Assembly: GCA_022592435.1 (NCBI GenBank) | Contig: JABYQS010000162.1 | Coordinates: forward strand, 1 to 64,000 | Length of the DNA stretch: 64,000 bases | Source of the DNA: Cerioporus squamosus | Taxonomy: Eukaryota > Basidiomycota > Agaricomycetes > Polyporales > Polyporaceae | Direction of reading: 5' to 3' | Part shown: one piece after another, positions 1-10,909 of the stretch | How positions within the stretch are numbered: the first letter of the stretch is position 1 | Layout of the letters: each line of letters starts with the position of its first letter | Made by a program: the position numbers and the translations under genes | The notes under the pieces: generated by a model | Seen by the model: only the letters and a program-made list of their open reading frames with translations | What the model was told of the DNA's origin: nothing | Database searches by the model: none

Positions 1-390
1 CGCAAGTCTAGACAGAGTGAGCTTGAGAAGAGCGAATGAACCATGGACCGGCTTTCTAAAGAGTTGAAACCACGATGGAGGTAGCAGTCGAATCTGAGCT
101 TCAATGCGGCGTGGGTATCGAGGACACCGACAGAGAACGACGGTGCCTCGCCCGCGCTTGATGAAGTAGTGAACCGAGGCCGAGGCCGAGGCGGTGGTGG
201 ATAAGAGCGTCGGTCCACAACCATTCACGCCATGAATAGTGCACAATGTCCACCCATCGAGGGCAGAACGCGGTTAGACAATACTAGAGTAGTACAAAAA
301 GTGAACAAATGAGCTAGCCCAAGCCAGAGCCAATAGTCGGTGTAGTGATGTCCTCCAGTCTTCCTTCGCCGTCAGATGTGTCGCCTCAGC
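1..390. other. 3' flank without a gene
   Basis: This is the downstream flank of the GH16 gene. I see no convincing coding segment, repeat or RNA gene; it is presumably 3' UTR plus spacer. Confidence 0.4.
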
Positions 391-1391
391 CTAAGCAGTC
401 TGGTATTCGAGGTCGATCCTCTTGATCCTCAGGATAGCGTCCTCCGTGGGCGGGCCAGCGGACCACTTCTCGTTCCCGGACGACCACTGTGGGAAGGACA
501 CCGCCAGAGTTTAGTTTGTAGCTGACTATATGCGATCCAACAGGTGCTATGTGCGCTTACCGAGTTCCACACGAAATAGGACGGCGCGGAGGGAACGTTG
601 GTGTCGAGCGTGCCGATGTGTTTGCCATCGAAGTATTGCTTGGTCTCGTTGACGGTCCACACGATGGTGTACTGTTGTGTGAAACGCGATGAGAGGCGGT
701 AGGTTGCTGCTTGAACACGGCCATATCATACGCACCACGTGCTCAGCTTCGGTGGGGTCCGCTGGGTAGGGAACGGCCAGATGCGTGTTCCGCGAGTGAT
801 CGTTCGAGGTATTCTGGTTCGTGAGCTGGAGTCCGGAATGGACGTATTGATTTGAAGTGTTGTAGAACGCGGTGAGAACCTCGATGTCAGTCTCTTGGCT
901 GTCGTTCTTGTAAGTGAAGAAGCTAGCAGTGATAGTGCGTGGCAGAGTGATGGTTAGAGAGCAGACGTAGACAGCAAGTACGGGTCGGAGAGTCGAAGGC
1001 GTCACTCTTCTTACCCGTGGCAAACGCCCGCGACCGGGGAGGTGATGGCGGTAGTGTTGAATATGCCGTAGAGAATGTTGTTGTCGGCCGTCCGTATCCC
1101 CGCACTCGGTACGTTACCATCAGCAGGTATGCCGCCGACCACTTTCATGGTGAGATACCCGTCCTGCATGTCGAGGTTGTCCGCCTTGAATGCGCGTCCA
1201 TATGGGTCTGTAGTCTTGTTGATGGTGTAGGTGGACATGGAGAGGTTGTTCTGCTTGAGGAAATTCGCAACGGTGAGGCCTGACGAATTGAAGGTACCGA
1301 AGTCTACCGAGAGCGTCGTCGTGTCTGCCATCGCGCCAGAGAGAGACAGACCAGCAGCGGCTGCAGACAGCAGGAGTCCCAGGAGCATCAT
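391..1391 (-). CDS. Secreted GH16-type glucanase-like protein
   Basis: Predicted secreted glycoside hydrolase of family 16 (concanavalin A-like fold), a family that cleaves beta-1,3 or mixed-linkage glucans. Four exons fit: 1391-1015, 922-736, 671-561 and 486-391, giving about 256 residues. The first ~22 residues (MMLLGLLLSAAAAGLSLSGA) form a signal peptide. The GH16 catalytic signature E-x-D-x-E is present as ETDIE at about residues 136-140, supplying both the nucleophile and the acid/base Glu. The C-terminal WNSWSSGNEKWSAGPP segment matches the conserved end of fungal GH16 proteins. Introns are 92, 64 and 74 nt with GT-AG ends. The start is the first Met of the hydrophobic leader. The exact substrate cannot be read from the sequence; a cell-wall remodelling role is equally possible. 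Confidence 0.85.
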
Positions 1392-1934
1392 GTTGGAACT
1401 TGCGGTCGACTGAGGAGAATTTCCGGATGGCGGCGGCGGAAGAGACGGGTAGGAGCCGGTACGAGTAGAGACTGTGATGGTTCAAGTAGAAGTTGTGGTT
1501 CGACGACACCTCGGGACACGACGCGTCTAATAAGTAAGGCCCAAGTCGCGTGACGTCAGTATCGCACGACGCTGGGTGCCGCAGTGCCGGCGCGGCCGCA
1601 GTGCTGCGACTCGAACACTCGATCGTAGTCTCGTACTTCGGACAGCTGCTTTCCCTGGGCAGCCCACGATCCGAAAAGTCGTATGTGGAACTTCGAGTCG
1701 CGAGAAGGCGCGGGAGGTCACCCAGCAGACACATTAAGCGGATAGATTATGGTAGACTATTTGACAATTAAACTGCTACGATCAGCAAAGAAGTCCAAAG
1801 CGTAAGGCGAGATCGTAGATAATAGGCGAATGTTCGTTCGCGAAGGAAGGACCGTGAGGGCTATACACGGGGGCGGCTATGAAAGTCCGTGCTACCAATG
1901 TTGCAGTACCCAACGATTAGTAGGCGATAGGTTT
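1392..1934. other. Spacer between GH16 promoter and laccase 3' end
   Basis: Holds the GH16 upstream region and the laccase 3' flank. The open frames here overlap on both strands and look like chance frames in GC-rich DNA. No TATA box was seen for GH16. Confidence 0.4.
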
Positions 1935-4034
1935 TCACTGGTCGCTCTCGGGCAGGGCCTGGTATATAGGACAGAGATCGGACCATGACTCTGTATCGGA
2001 GCAGAGTCAATTCCGAATCCTGGCACGTAAGGAAGGACACTTACGCGGGACTGGGTTGGCGTCCTTGGTGTCCGGGGTGTCTTCAGCCATTACCACTGCA
2101 AAGCCAGCCTCGAGATGGAAGTCAATATGGCAGTGCAGGAACCATGGACCAGGGTTATCGGTCTGTTGAGGTGGTTGTCAGGACGTGCGATTACTCCCAC
2201 AGATTGCAGCGCAGACGACACTCACCCTGAAGCGAACGGTGACGTTGTCGCCGCCCAGCACAGTTCCTGTGCTGACCACGTCGCGCCAGATCGGGTCCTC
2301 ATAGTTGTACTCCGAGCTTCCAGCACTGCGCACGACCGCAAATGTGTGCTGTTGGGAAGCAGGGTCAGATGGAATCGAACGTAGCACAAAATAAGAAAGA
2401 CTCACTCCGTGCAAGTGGAAGGGATGCGGCGCTCCCGGGGCGTTCACTGTAGCCGGGAAGGATAGCTCAATAGTCGCATTCGATGGAAGGTCGTAGATAT
2501 CGCCGGATGGAAGAAGATCCGAGGCCGCCTGTGCTCCGCTCATGATCTGAAGCAACACGGGCAGAGTGGGCGGGGCGAATGTGGCGCCGTTCGTGAAGAA
2601 GTTCGTGCCATTCTGTTGGCACGGTGTCAGTATGTCCACGTCGGCGGTATTGCTGAGAGATACTCACATACGAGAAGACAAAGTTGATGGCCTTGTCCAC
2701 GCCACCAAGTTCAGGGCTTCCAGGCTGGATGAAAACCCACTTAGAGATTGCCCGAGCGAAAAAGGTAGAATTAGGCCTACCACCGGCATGGGCGTCAGCG
2801 GATGCAATTCGGTTTCCTTGAGTGGCTTTGTCGACAGGCTCAAGCTCGTCGGCTCCGTCTCAGGAGCACCTTCGTATCTCAGGATAGCGGAGTTAATCCC
2901 ACCGGCAAATCCGGTATTGCCGATGTTTGGGTTCGCCCGAATCCAGTAGTTGTCCACAGACTGGTTGGCTTCAAGCACAAACGAGTACCGCTGACCCGCA
3001 AAGATTTGAATCGAATCCACGACGAGCGGCTGAGTGTTCACCGAGTCCGCCTCGATGATGGTCAGGTCGTGTCCATCGATGCTGAAGACGAAGTTGGGGT
3101 CGCAGGAAAGCGATACCAAACGGAAGCGGTAACGTTTGCCGGGGCTGACCGTGATGACGCTCAGCTCAGCGTTGGGTGTTTGCGGGGAGCGACCTTTGCC
3201 GTTTATGACGGTGGAATCCCCGCCGAACCTGTAGGCATCAACCCGAATGATCAGTGTTCAGAATCACGACATGTACATGCGGTTCCGATGCTCACGGGAC
3301 GGCCTTCCCGAGCTTTGCGGCAACGTGGTACCAATCCGCAAGTGTGATCACGGTATCATCTGGATACATAATATCGTGGTGAGCATAAGTCTGCGAAACC
3401 GTAACCTCCGTTATCGTTCCTCACCGTTGTCGACGTCATAGCGGCTGGCATGCGGGTCGTTTGGGTCGTAGACAACAATGGGTCCTCGCAGTCCATCACA
3501 GTACTGAGTCGAGAGATGGCTGTGGTACCAGAATGTACCTGTGAGACAGAACATCCGCGTCATCCGTTGTGCCACTGTTGTAAAGCTGTGTCGGCCAAAC
3601 TCACCAGCTTGATCGGGAGCACTGAAATCATACAGGAAGGAGTGTCCCGCCGCAATCGGGCACTGGTTCACGAACGCAGGACCGTCCGCCCAGTTAGTCC
3701 CCTTTTGGAAGAAGCCATGCCAATGCTGCGTGGGGTGGCATACATCAGCGCTGAGTTCGGGTACTGGACAGACATCACTCACGATACTAGTGGACTTGAG
3801 CATCGTGTGATTGGTGAGCTGGTCGACGACGTTGATCTGGAAGTGATCGCCCTTCTGCCCAGTGATGAGAGGGCCGGGGAAGCTCCCGCCAGCAAGGACC
3901 GCCGCGCGTTCATACCCATCGGGCGAGATGTTACCATTGCTGATCGTTAGGTCGGTGACGGGTCCGATGGCAGCGAAGCTGTTCAGAATAAGGGACGAGA
4001 GAAGGAGGAAGTGAAGGGTTTGCAGCGTCGCCAT
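1935..4034 (-). CDS. Laccase (multicopper oxidase)
   Basis: Secreted p-diphenol:O2 oxidoreductase; four coppers couple one-electron oxidation of phenols to reduction of O2 to water. Ten exons join in frame into about 517 residues, the usual basidiomycete laccase length. A signal peptide ([20 protein letters not shown]) opens the protein. All four copper signatures are present: L1 HWHGFFQ, L2 [12 protein letters not shown]3 HPFHLHGHTF (split by an intron after HLHG) and L4 [16 protein letters not shown]. The position ten residues after the copper-ligand Cys is Phe, as in high-redox-potential (class 3) laccases. The C-terminus [12 protein letters not shown] is typical. Exon 1 is 4034-3783 and intron 1 is 3782-3726. 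A TATA box lies about 120 nt upstream of the start. No lesion was seen. Likely roles are lignin attack, pigment formation or detoxification. Confidence 0.96.
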
Positions 4035-4047
4035 CCCGAACCCGCAC

Positions 4048-4116
4048 AACGAACAGAGAAAAAAGAGAAGGGAATGAAGAAGAGAAGAAAGGAAGAAAAA
4101 TAATGGGAGAAGGGGG
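4048..4116 (-). promoter_or_regulatory. Pyrimidine-rich leader of laccase
   Basis: On the coding strand this stretch between the TATA box and the start codon is almost entirely C and T. CT-rich tracts near the transcription start are common in highly expressed fungal genes, so it probably marks the core promoter or leader. Confidence 0.5.
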
Positions 4117-4153
4117 TTGGGGTGCAATGATCCCAAGGCCTCGCATCCACACG

Positions 4154-4160
4154 TTTTATA
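4154..4160 (-). promoter_or_regulatory. TATA box of laccase
   Basis: TATAAAA on the minus strand, 120 nt upstream of the laccase ATG and just before the CT-rich leader; spacing suits a TATA-driven promoter. Confidence 0.65.
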
Positions 4161-5204
4161 CGTCGCTACGCGGCGTGCTAATACTACTTTTAGTTGCGGG
4201 GTAAAGTCATGACCATAGCCAGGAATCACTGCAACACGCGCCCATAACGCGCACTGCCAATTTAACGGACTGACGCGTCCAAAAGCCGCGCCGAGAATCG
4301 TCGTGGACGGTGGCTGCGAAGATGGGCCCAGCGCCGGCAGGGTCGGGTACATACACTCCCATCATCGTGTTCACTCTCGGCTGCGCCAACTGGAACCGAC
4401 GTCGCGTCTGCCAGATTGGCTCAGCCTCGATCGTCACGATGCCACCTGAGTGCGACCGTCGCGCGAAGAAGGCCGGTCTGCACTAGTCTGCACTGACTCT
4501 GCAGGTACGGGAAGCGCGGAGAAGTGTTTGGTATTCCCGCACTGGTGCCATAGTACCGCTTGACCTCGCTAGCCTGCGAGCTCCTACAGACCCGACCTGG
4601 TCGGGACTGCGTCGGGACGAGTATACTGGGCGACGATAATGCATTAAAGAAGGGCATGCGATGTCCTCTCTTCGGTGTCTATTGCCCGCCCGATATCAAA
4701 GCGGCGATGCGGAATATAGTGGCACGCACCTCGGGAAGGACACTGCCAGAGCAGACTTCGCTAGACGCACAGCCTCCAGCAAAGTCTATTGCAATTCTGA
4801 CTCTGAGCCGAACGGTCGCACACGATGAACGCCGAGCTGAGAGGCCAGGCCATGTTCTTGGCTGCAGGTTCTCGGAGCGAAGTTTCAAGATGTTTCACAG
4901 CGGCGAAGATGCCCGGTAAGCTCAGCAATTCGCGACAGTCTACAGCACGGCGGGGTCGAGGAACGCCGGCGATGCGCCATAAGGTTGACCTGTGTTCGGA
5001 AATCTTGTGAGGGGCATGACTGCAGGTGATCGTCAACGTACTGACGCACCCGCATGCAACACAGTCAACACAGTGTAGACATCGACATCGCGGCGCAAGT
5101 CCTTAGGCCTTCCCGGCAGGGCCGTATCACAACGACGGTTTAGTGCCGTTGTACGCAGCCAAGACCTGTCGCACGCCAACTCGAATATACACAGTTCGAT
5201 TCCA
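4161..5204. other. Intergenic region, laccase upstream side
   Basis: About 1 kb carrying laccase upstream regulatory DNA. Open frames on both strands lack recognisable protein features. No RNA gene or intact repeat was recognised. Confidence 0.4.
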
Positions 5205-6437
5205 TCAGCCTGGAGCTCTCAAAGTATGTACACGCCTGGAGACCGTGATCGGGGGGAAAGGAGAAGCCGGGCACGGGGGCAGGGGATCTGCGAAGTTCCA
5301 ACGTGTCGACAGACGAGAAGGGAGCCTGAGGAGCAGGCGATCAAGTGCCACTTGGGTGAGCCGGGCGAGGACTCGAGTCGCTGATCTCGATTGGATGGGC
5401 TGGAGCGTCGACAGCGCGGCCGCAATGGCAGGATGCGGGTCGCAAGTGGTGCAGAGCAGCACCTCTGACGAGGAGTCCATGGCGAGGATGGAGCACAAGC
5501 CCGATGTGAGCGGCATCCAAGGAGCCCCGGACCTAGTTGTGTGTTCCGTATCTTCGCTGTCTTCTGAACGGCTGCGCCAGGGTCCACACATGTGAGGAGA
5601 AGCGTGGTCCTCGACGAGGTACCTGCGCTCGGTGGACGTGCCGACGAGGTGCGGGAGAGGCGATGACGGAAGATACGTGAGCGACAGGTCGAGGCCAGAG
5701 GGAGGAGGAGACTTGATCGTCCTCGTGTTGTCGACGGAGATCGCGAGGGTATATCACCCCCGTGCGCCGGTTGAAGGTATTAGTATCAAAAGCTTGTTCG
5801 GGAACGATACGCATAGCCTGAATCGATGTGAGCGGCTCCATCTCCTGAAGACAAAGATAGCGCATTGTAAACCCACCAGATATCTCGTCAAGAAACAATA
5901 TAGGGTAGGAAGCCGAGCACTGGGCGGAAGGTCGCGAAACGTCCAGCAGTTGCCGACAGAGCAAGTGGGAGGAGACGACCATGTGCGAGAGTGAGGAGGA
6001 CCAGAGAGACGTCACCGCAGCGTGATGAGCCGAGTAGCGTCCGTGCGAGATCACTGGCGAGATCGGTGACGGCGAGGAACAGCGTCGCCGACGACTCGGA
6101 AAAGCTCGTGGCCGATGGCAGAAGACCTCGGTTGGCGAGAGGATCCTGAAGAACGAGGATCGGCGTTCTAACGTGCCTCCTTGTTCCTTGACACGTGCTT
6201 GAAAGTCTCTTTGTCATCGTCCTGGTAGCAGTACGGTCGTTCTCGTGTTGCCGGCGGAGGTCGCAACTAGGTGATGCCCGTGTGCACCGGTTGAAGGTAT
6301 TAGGTATTAAAATTCATTCGGGTCGAGATAAACTGCGTCCGACGTCGAAATCAGTAAGGTCGGTTTGCATGCTACAGAGGTACTGTACGCACCTGAGACG
6401 ATATAGATGCAAAATGAGTCATTGAGAGATTCGTCGG
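5205..6437 (-). repeat. Degenerate repeat copies downstream of coiled-coil gene
   Basis: Minus-strand DNA here resembles the C-terminal repeats of the neighbouring gene ending at 6438. Translated fragments with the repeat core appear near 5,400-5,490 (SSSEVLLC) and 5,920-5,990 (VVSSHLLCRQLLDV), in different frames; a weaker trace lies near 5,650-5,720. A related block is found twice, around 5,720-5,800 and 6,230-6,310, sharing CACCGGTTGAAGGTATTAG-like sequence (one base differs at the 5' side). The copies are broken by frame changes, so this is decayed repeat rather than a gene. The repeat identity was judged by eye; boundaries are approximate. Confidence 0.5.
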
Positions 6438-8726
6438 TCAAGGAGAAAGGGTCATAGAAGGGAGCGAGTCCAGGGTCATACGGCAGAGCAGCTGAGAGGA
6501 AGAGGACACGGCCAAGTTCGTCGGCGAGGAAGCCTCAAGGTGTCGGCCAGTCCGAACGTGGGTGGACAATGGGCTCACAGGCGGAAGGTCCAGGACTAGG
6601 CGGCACAAGAGCTGCGACGAGGACGAACCAACCATGTTGATCGATGACTCCAGTTGTTCGCAGCGGCTGCCCGGCCTGGCAGGCGCATCCCATGGGCTCG
6701 CAGGAAGGAGATCTAAGTCCCGTCGGCAGAGCAGCTCAGCGGAAGACGACACGACGATCTCGGGCAGAGAGGGAGACGCAGGTTCCGTGCAACGGCGCTC
6801 TGGCTTGCGAAGGCTGGACAGTGGAGTCGCAGGGGGAAGGTCAAGGACGACGTTAGACAGCAGCTTTGACGAAGAGCTAATGATGACGCTCGGCAAGGAG
6901 TCCGAAGCGAAGGCCATCCCAGACTTGATAGAGTTTGCCGAAGGGACCCGAGGCGCAGAGGGCTTGGCCGTCAAGGAAGAGTAGAAGACGTCGTCAGCAA
7001 CAGCGGTGGGGAGCGGGATAGACATCGCAGAGCCAGAAGATGCAGATTGACCGGAGGTCGGGGATAAGGAACGAGGAGCGGTGTTCACCTCATCTTCATT
7101 GACCTCAAACGCGTGCTTGCGAGCCTTCTTACCACTGCTGCGTGACTTGCTCCTGCTGATGCCGGTGTTCTCCACAGCACGCGGGGGGACAGAAGAAGTC
7201 GAGGTCACGGTCGGAAGACTCGCCTGTTGCACAAGGAGGCGCAGTCGGGAGATCTCGTCTTGCATCGTGCGCTCGCGGGACAACAACTCTTGCTCGTGAG
7301 CCATCCAATCCGCTGTTCTTGCCTGGAGCTCGTCCATAAGCTCGAAGTTAATCTCAGTACACCTAGCGACCTCGCACTTGAGGTCGATGATCTTTTGCCT
7401 GGCGGCATCAAGCTCTGCTCCCAACTGGGAGGGCGGTGCCAGGAAAGGCGAAGAGGTGGTCGACGGTGCGGTGGTGAACTGAGACTGGAGCTGGACGGAA
7501 GTGTACTGAGCGGTGGTGGCCTGCTTGGCGAGCGAGTGCTGCGTGTCATTGGACTTGACCGATGTTTGCGCCTCGAGCGTCTTGACCTTGGCCACGAGTT
7601 CCTCGATAGTCTGCAGAGTCCGGTTAGCTTGGTGGATATTTCAGGACAAACTAGGTTGACGTACCTTGCCCTGTGTGGCGGAATGAACCGAGCACTCCCT
7701 CCGCGAAGCCTCGAGGCCTTGAATGACGACCTGCTGAGCGGCGAGCTGGTCCTTCTGTTCTGCGATGGTCGACGCCTGCTTGGTGTCCTTGACAGATGCC
7801 GCGTCGAGGGACACTTGCTGAGCCGCGACCATCCTCTCGAGCTGATGGATGCGAACGTTGACTGCCTTGAGAACGTCCTGACCTCTATGTCAGCCAATGC
7901 GCAAAGAGCCGACTATTGGCGAGACACACCTCCGCCTTGCGTTGCGCTGCGCGAGCCTTGTCCCGAGAAGCCTTGATGGCCTCCATCTCAGCCTCCTTGT
8001 TTGCCGCCAGAGAGCGTACAACAGCCAGATCAGTCTTGAGGCCCTCGACGACCTGCTCCAGGTCGACGATGGCCAAGTCCTTCTTGCCGAGAGCCTTGTC
8101 CTTCTGCGCGAGCACTTGAGTAGACTGATCGAGCATCTCGCTGGAGGCTTTCAGGGCGTATGACAGGTGACCGACGAACTCGACATGGCCGGCGATCTTG
8201 GCACGCAACGAGTCCACGGTCACGATGAGCTCCTGGTGGCGGCCCTTGTACCGATCGCTGCGTTGGCGGTACTCGCGAGTCTCGGACTCAGCATGCCTGA
8301 GAAGAGCGACCAGCTCCTCGACGACAGCCGCATCGTAGGTGGGGGCTGACTCGGCCCGGAAGTCTTGCGGGAGGCTGACAGAGTCCGCAGCAAGACGACC
8401 AGAGCACACCAGAAGATGCCAAGGGGTACAAGTGTGAGGATTTGCACTAGCTGCGACGAGGACTTGATGAGGGTGCCAAGGTGACCGAGACCGACGAGGG
8501 CAGCGATGTTGAGGAGGACGCCATCTGCGAGGCCGAGGGACAAGGCCGTGTAGACGGTGCCGATGAGCTTGCCGATGAAGGTGTAGACTGTGCGACGAAT
8601 ATAAAATACCAGGACGAGTAGACCGAGGAGAATTGTGAAGATATGGAGAACAAAGGAGAGGTAGTCGGTGTTGACGATGTCGGCGGGGGTGCGGAGGGTA
8701 CGAGGGCGGGCTGCGTGCAGCGACAT
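6438..8726 (-). CDS. Membrane-anchored coiled-coil protein with C-terminal SSS-LLCR repeats
   Basis: Unrecognised protein of about 700 residues. The N-terminus has three likely membrane segments (around residues 22-44, 48-75 and 88-113). A long charged region, roughly residues 130-480, has heptad-like spacing and looks coiled coil (for example QKDKALGKKDLAIVDLEQVV). A basic SKSRSSGKKARKH patch follows, then a Ser/Pro-rich tail with four imperfect repeats of about 42 residues with the core SSSSQLLCR..LDLPP.SPLS. Two introns are clear (near 7,920-7,868 and 7,665-7,610). A third must lie near 8,400-8,340 to change frame; its exact ends are unresolved. Start is the first ATG after a TATA box at 8879. 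Function unknown; the plan suggests a membrane tether or organelle-shape protein, which is inference only. Confidence 0.65.
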
Positions 8727-8734
8727 GGCGGACG

Positions 8735-8813
8735 AAAGCTAGACAGCTGAGAGCATATGCGAGCAGAGCGGGTAAAAGCTAGACAGCACTGAGAGTAAAT
8801 GCGAGCAGAGCGA
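8735..8813 (-). repeat. Two tandem 40-nt units in the 5' leader
   Basis: Two near-identical units (8735-8774 and 8775-8813), each containing AAAGCTAGACAG and TGCGAGCAGAGCG, sit immediately upstream of the coiled-coil gene start and downstream of its TATA box, so they would lie in the mRNA leader. Confidence 0.75.
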
Positions 8814-8878
8814 TAATAACAAAGCAGATGACAACACGGACGAAAGAGACAAGAAGATGACTTCCGGACTGGACCTGG

Positions 8879-8885
8879 CTTTATA
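8879..8885 (-). promoter_or_regulatory. TATA box of coiled-coil gene
   Basis: TATAAAG on the minus strand, 153 nt upstream of the ATG at 8726. It faces away from the TATA box at 9276, so 8727-9362 is a divergent promoter region. Confidence 0.55.
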
Positions 8886-9275
8886 GACACTGGGAGGCTG
8901 TCATCGACCGATTCGAGCTGGAGGCTAACATGGATGACCTACCACTGCCTCCTGCGTCACTTTGCGCATACTGTGAGCCGTGGGGTCAAGCACGCGTTAC
9001 CAATTCCCGGATGGGAGGAGGACATGGCTGTCGAGCACAGAGCATGTGGGCGTCAAATAAACCCGAAGTGTCGGCCGACCTGAGCATAAGTCTCAGTATC
9101 CTTCCTCCATCATCATGCTGCTTCACACCACCATCAGCAACGCAGAGAGCGTTTGGTGCACCGAAATTAACATGCTCAGAACACAAGCCACGCGGACCTG
9201 TTTGCTCCATGACGTGATGAACTGAACTTCGGTGGCACGATGGAAGCCTGCCAGTGAGGCGCCGTCTGTACCTTC
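8886..9275. other. Divergent promoter spacer
   Basis: Spacer between two divergent TATA boxes. No gene seen; open frames here are short and featureless. Confidence 0.4.
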
Positions 9276-9282
9276 TATAAAA
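9276..9282 (+). promoter_or_regulatory. TATA box of DUF3632 gene
   Basis: TATAAAA 87 nt upstream of the ATG at 9363. Confidence 0.6.
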
Positions 9283-9362
9283 CCCATCGACCGTCAAACC
9301 AAACTAACAAGCACGTTCTCGTTCTTGTCCTCGTCATCCAAGTAGTGCCTTCTGAGTGCGCC

Positions 9363-10438
9363 ATGGGCGATCAGTCACAGCCTTACGTCCAGGCCGCCCT
9401 CGCTGCTGTCAAAGACCAATCGCTTTCTCCGGACGATGCTGCGACCAAGGTCGTCGAGCAATGCAACCAATGCGTTGCCAACTCATCCGGCAATAGTGCG
9501 GATGTCACACAGGAGGGAGACACTCCTGGATTGGAGGCTTTCCTTTGGTCCTTCTGGACACGCTTCCTAGAGATCGCAAAGGACGACGCATCGATGCACG
9601 GTCGGCTCGCGCATACCCTCGCTGCCCTGAAGGCCAAGGACAGTCAAGGTTGCGGCGGTTGGCTCATCTGGGGCGAGCCCGCCGCCTGGGGAAAGCTCTC
9701 TCTCTTCGGTCCCGTCTCTCGCGAAGAGATGAACGGTGCGTTGACTCTCTGTATATTGAATGCCGTCGTTGCTGATTCCCAGCACTCTACTGCAGGCCCG
9801 AATCCGTTCCTCGAAGGGCAGGGATTTCTCGACAAATCAACGCCCAGAGCGCGAGCCGTACTCTGTGGAGACCTTCCTGCGAATGACCCCGTCGAGCGGA
9901 AGTTCGCCCAGTCGCGCAAGGAGTGGCTGAACATCAACGCCTTCCTCGCCAAGATCTGGGCGCTGGACATCGTCGACGAGCACTTCTATGGTCTCTCGAC
10001 GATGTGCATGTGCCTCGAGCCGCTCTCTGTCCGGTCCACAAAGGGACCGTCCGAGGGCGTCGAGTCGGGCGGCCATGACGACCCGCAAGAGCTCGAGATC
10101 GAGGTAGCTGCGATCTGGGTGAAGATCGCCGGTGCGAAGATGTACTCGTGCAGGGAGATTCTGGGCCCCAAGGGTAACCCGAATTGGAGGGAAAACCACG
10201 GTTGTCCGGGGGGCAGCGGCGGAACGTGGGACGGCGTGGATGGGTATCACCCGGACCGCTGGGCGCACTGGAAGCAGATCTTCTCGGAGGTTGCGCAGGG
10301 GAACTGGAGGAAGAACGTCACCGAGGCGGCTCAGGCGAGTGTATCGCGGATGCATGCTCAGAGTTCGTCATCTCACACTTCGCTTAGACTGCGGCAGAAG
10401 CTATGCAGAAGTTTGAACGCGACGCTGCGTCTGCGTAA
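9363..10438 (+). CDS. DUF3632 family protein
   Basis: Fungal protein of unknown function. The sequence matches the DUF3632 pattern as I know it: an acidic N-terminal helical part, a WLNINAFLAKIWALDI core, and a Trp-rich end YHPDRWAHWKQIF...GNWRK. Intron 1 is 9736-9795 (60 nt, in phase, so it reads through). A second 59-nt intron near 10,340-10,398 gives the better C-terminus AMQKFERDAASA and the stop at 10436-10438; ignoring it gives an unlikely Arg/Leu-rich tail ending at 10442. I chose the ATG at 9363, in a better context than the one at 9345. No signal peptide or membrane segment, so probably cytosolic or nuclear. These genes are often multicopy in Agaricomycetes. Confidence 0.75.
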
Positions 10439-10768
10439 ATGATCGAAGGTGTGGTTCAGAAGTGCCCGCATTGATCGCTGTAACTATAAGCTTGACAACA
10501 TATGCCATCCAAGCATTCTGCCAACCACCGTGCACAGCGTTTCATTGTTGACAGTGTCCACGATCGCTCACACCCGCCCCTATACCGAGGTGCCTGGGCG
10601 GGCAAAGCTTCGCTATTGTCCTTCCGGGGTCCGCAATGGGTAGCCAGGCCGCCTTTGACCGCCGCTTGGTCGGACGCGCCGCTCGCATTGACCTGCGCTT
10701 TGTCTCAGGGGATGCCGGCCGGGTGGGCACAATGGCCACACGCATTGACTTCACGCATCCCGCAGAAG
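10439..10768. other. Spacer before the disordered-protein gene
   Basis: Short intergenic region holding the 3' end of the DUF3632 transcript and the upstream promoter of the next gene. No other feature seen. Confidence 0.4.
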
Positions 10769-10776
10769 TATAAAAA
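10769..10776 (+). promoter_or_regulatory. TATA box of the gene at 10910
   Basis: TATAAAAA about 135 nt upstream of the ATG, followed by a C/A-rich leader typical of well-expressed fungal genes. Confidence 0.6.
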
Positions 10777-10909
10777 TCCTTGCTGGGCGGGTGTAGATTG
10801 CTCGAACCACCAAGACATCCCACACTCGTTACCAACAAGGCATCGCGAAGCCACAGAACTCGCCCCAACACTCCAGCACACAACCACCGCACACCACCAA
10901 ACACCCAAC

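Noticed and set aside
1120..1734. 204-codon minus-strand frame over the GH16 first exon
   Set aside because: Runs out of frame through the GH16 signal-peptide exon and its promoter.
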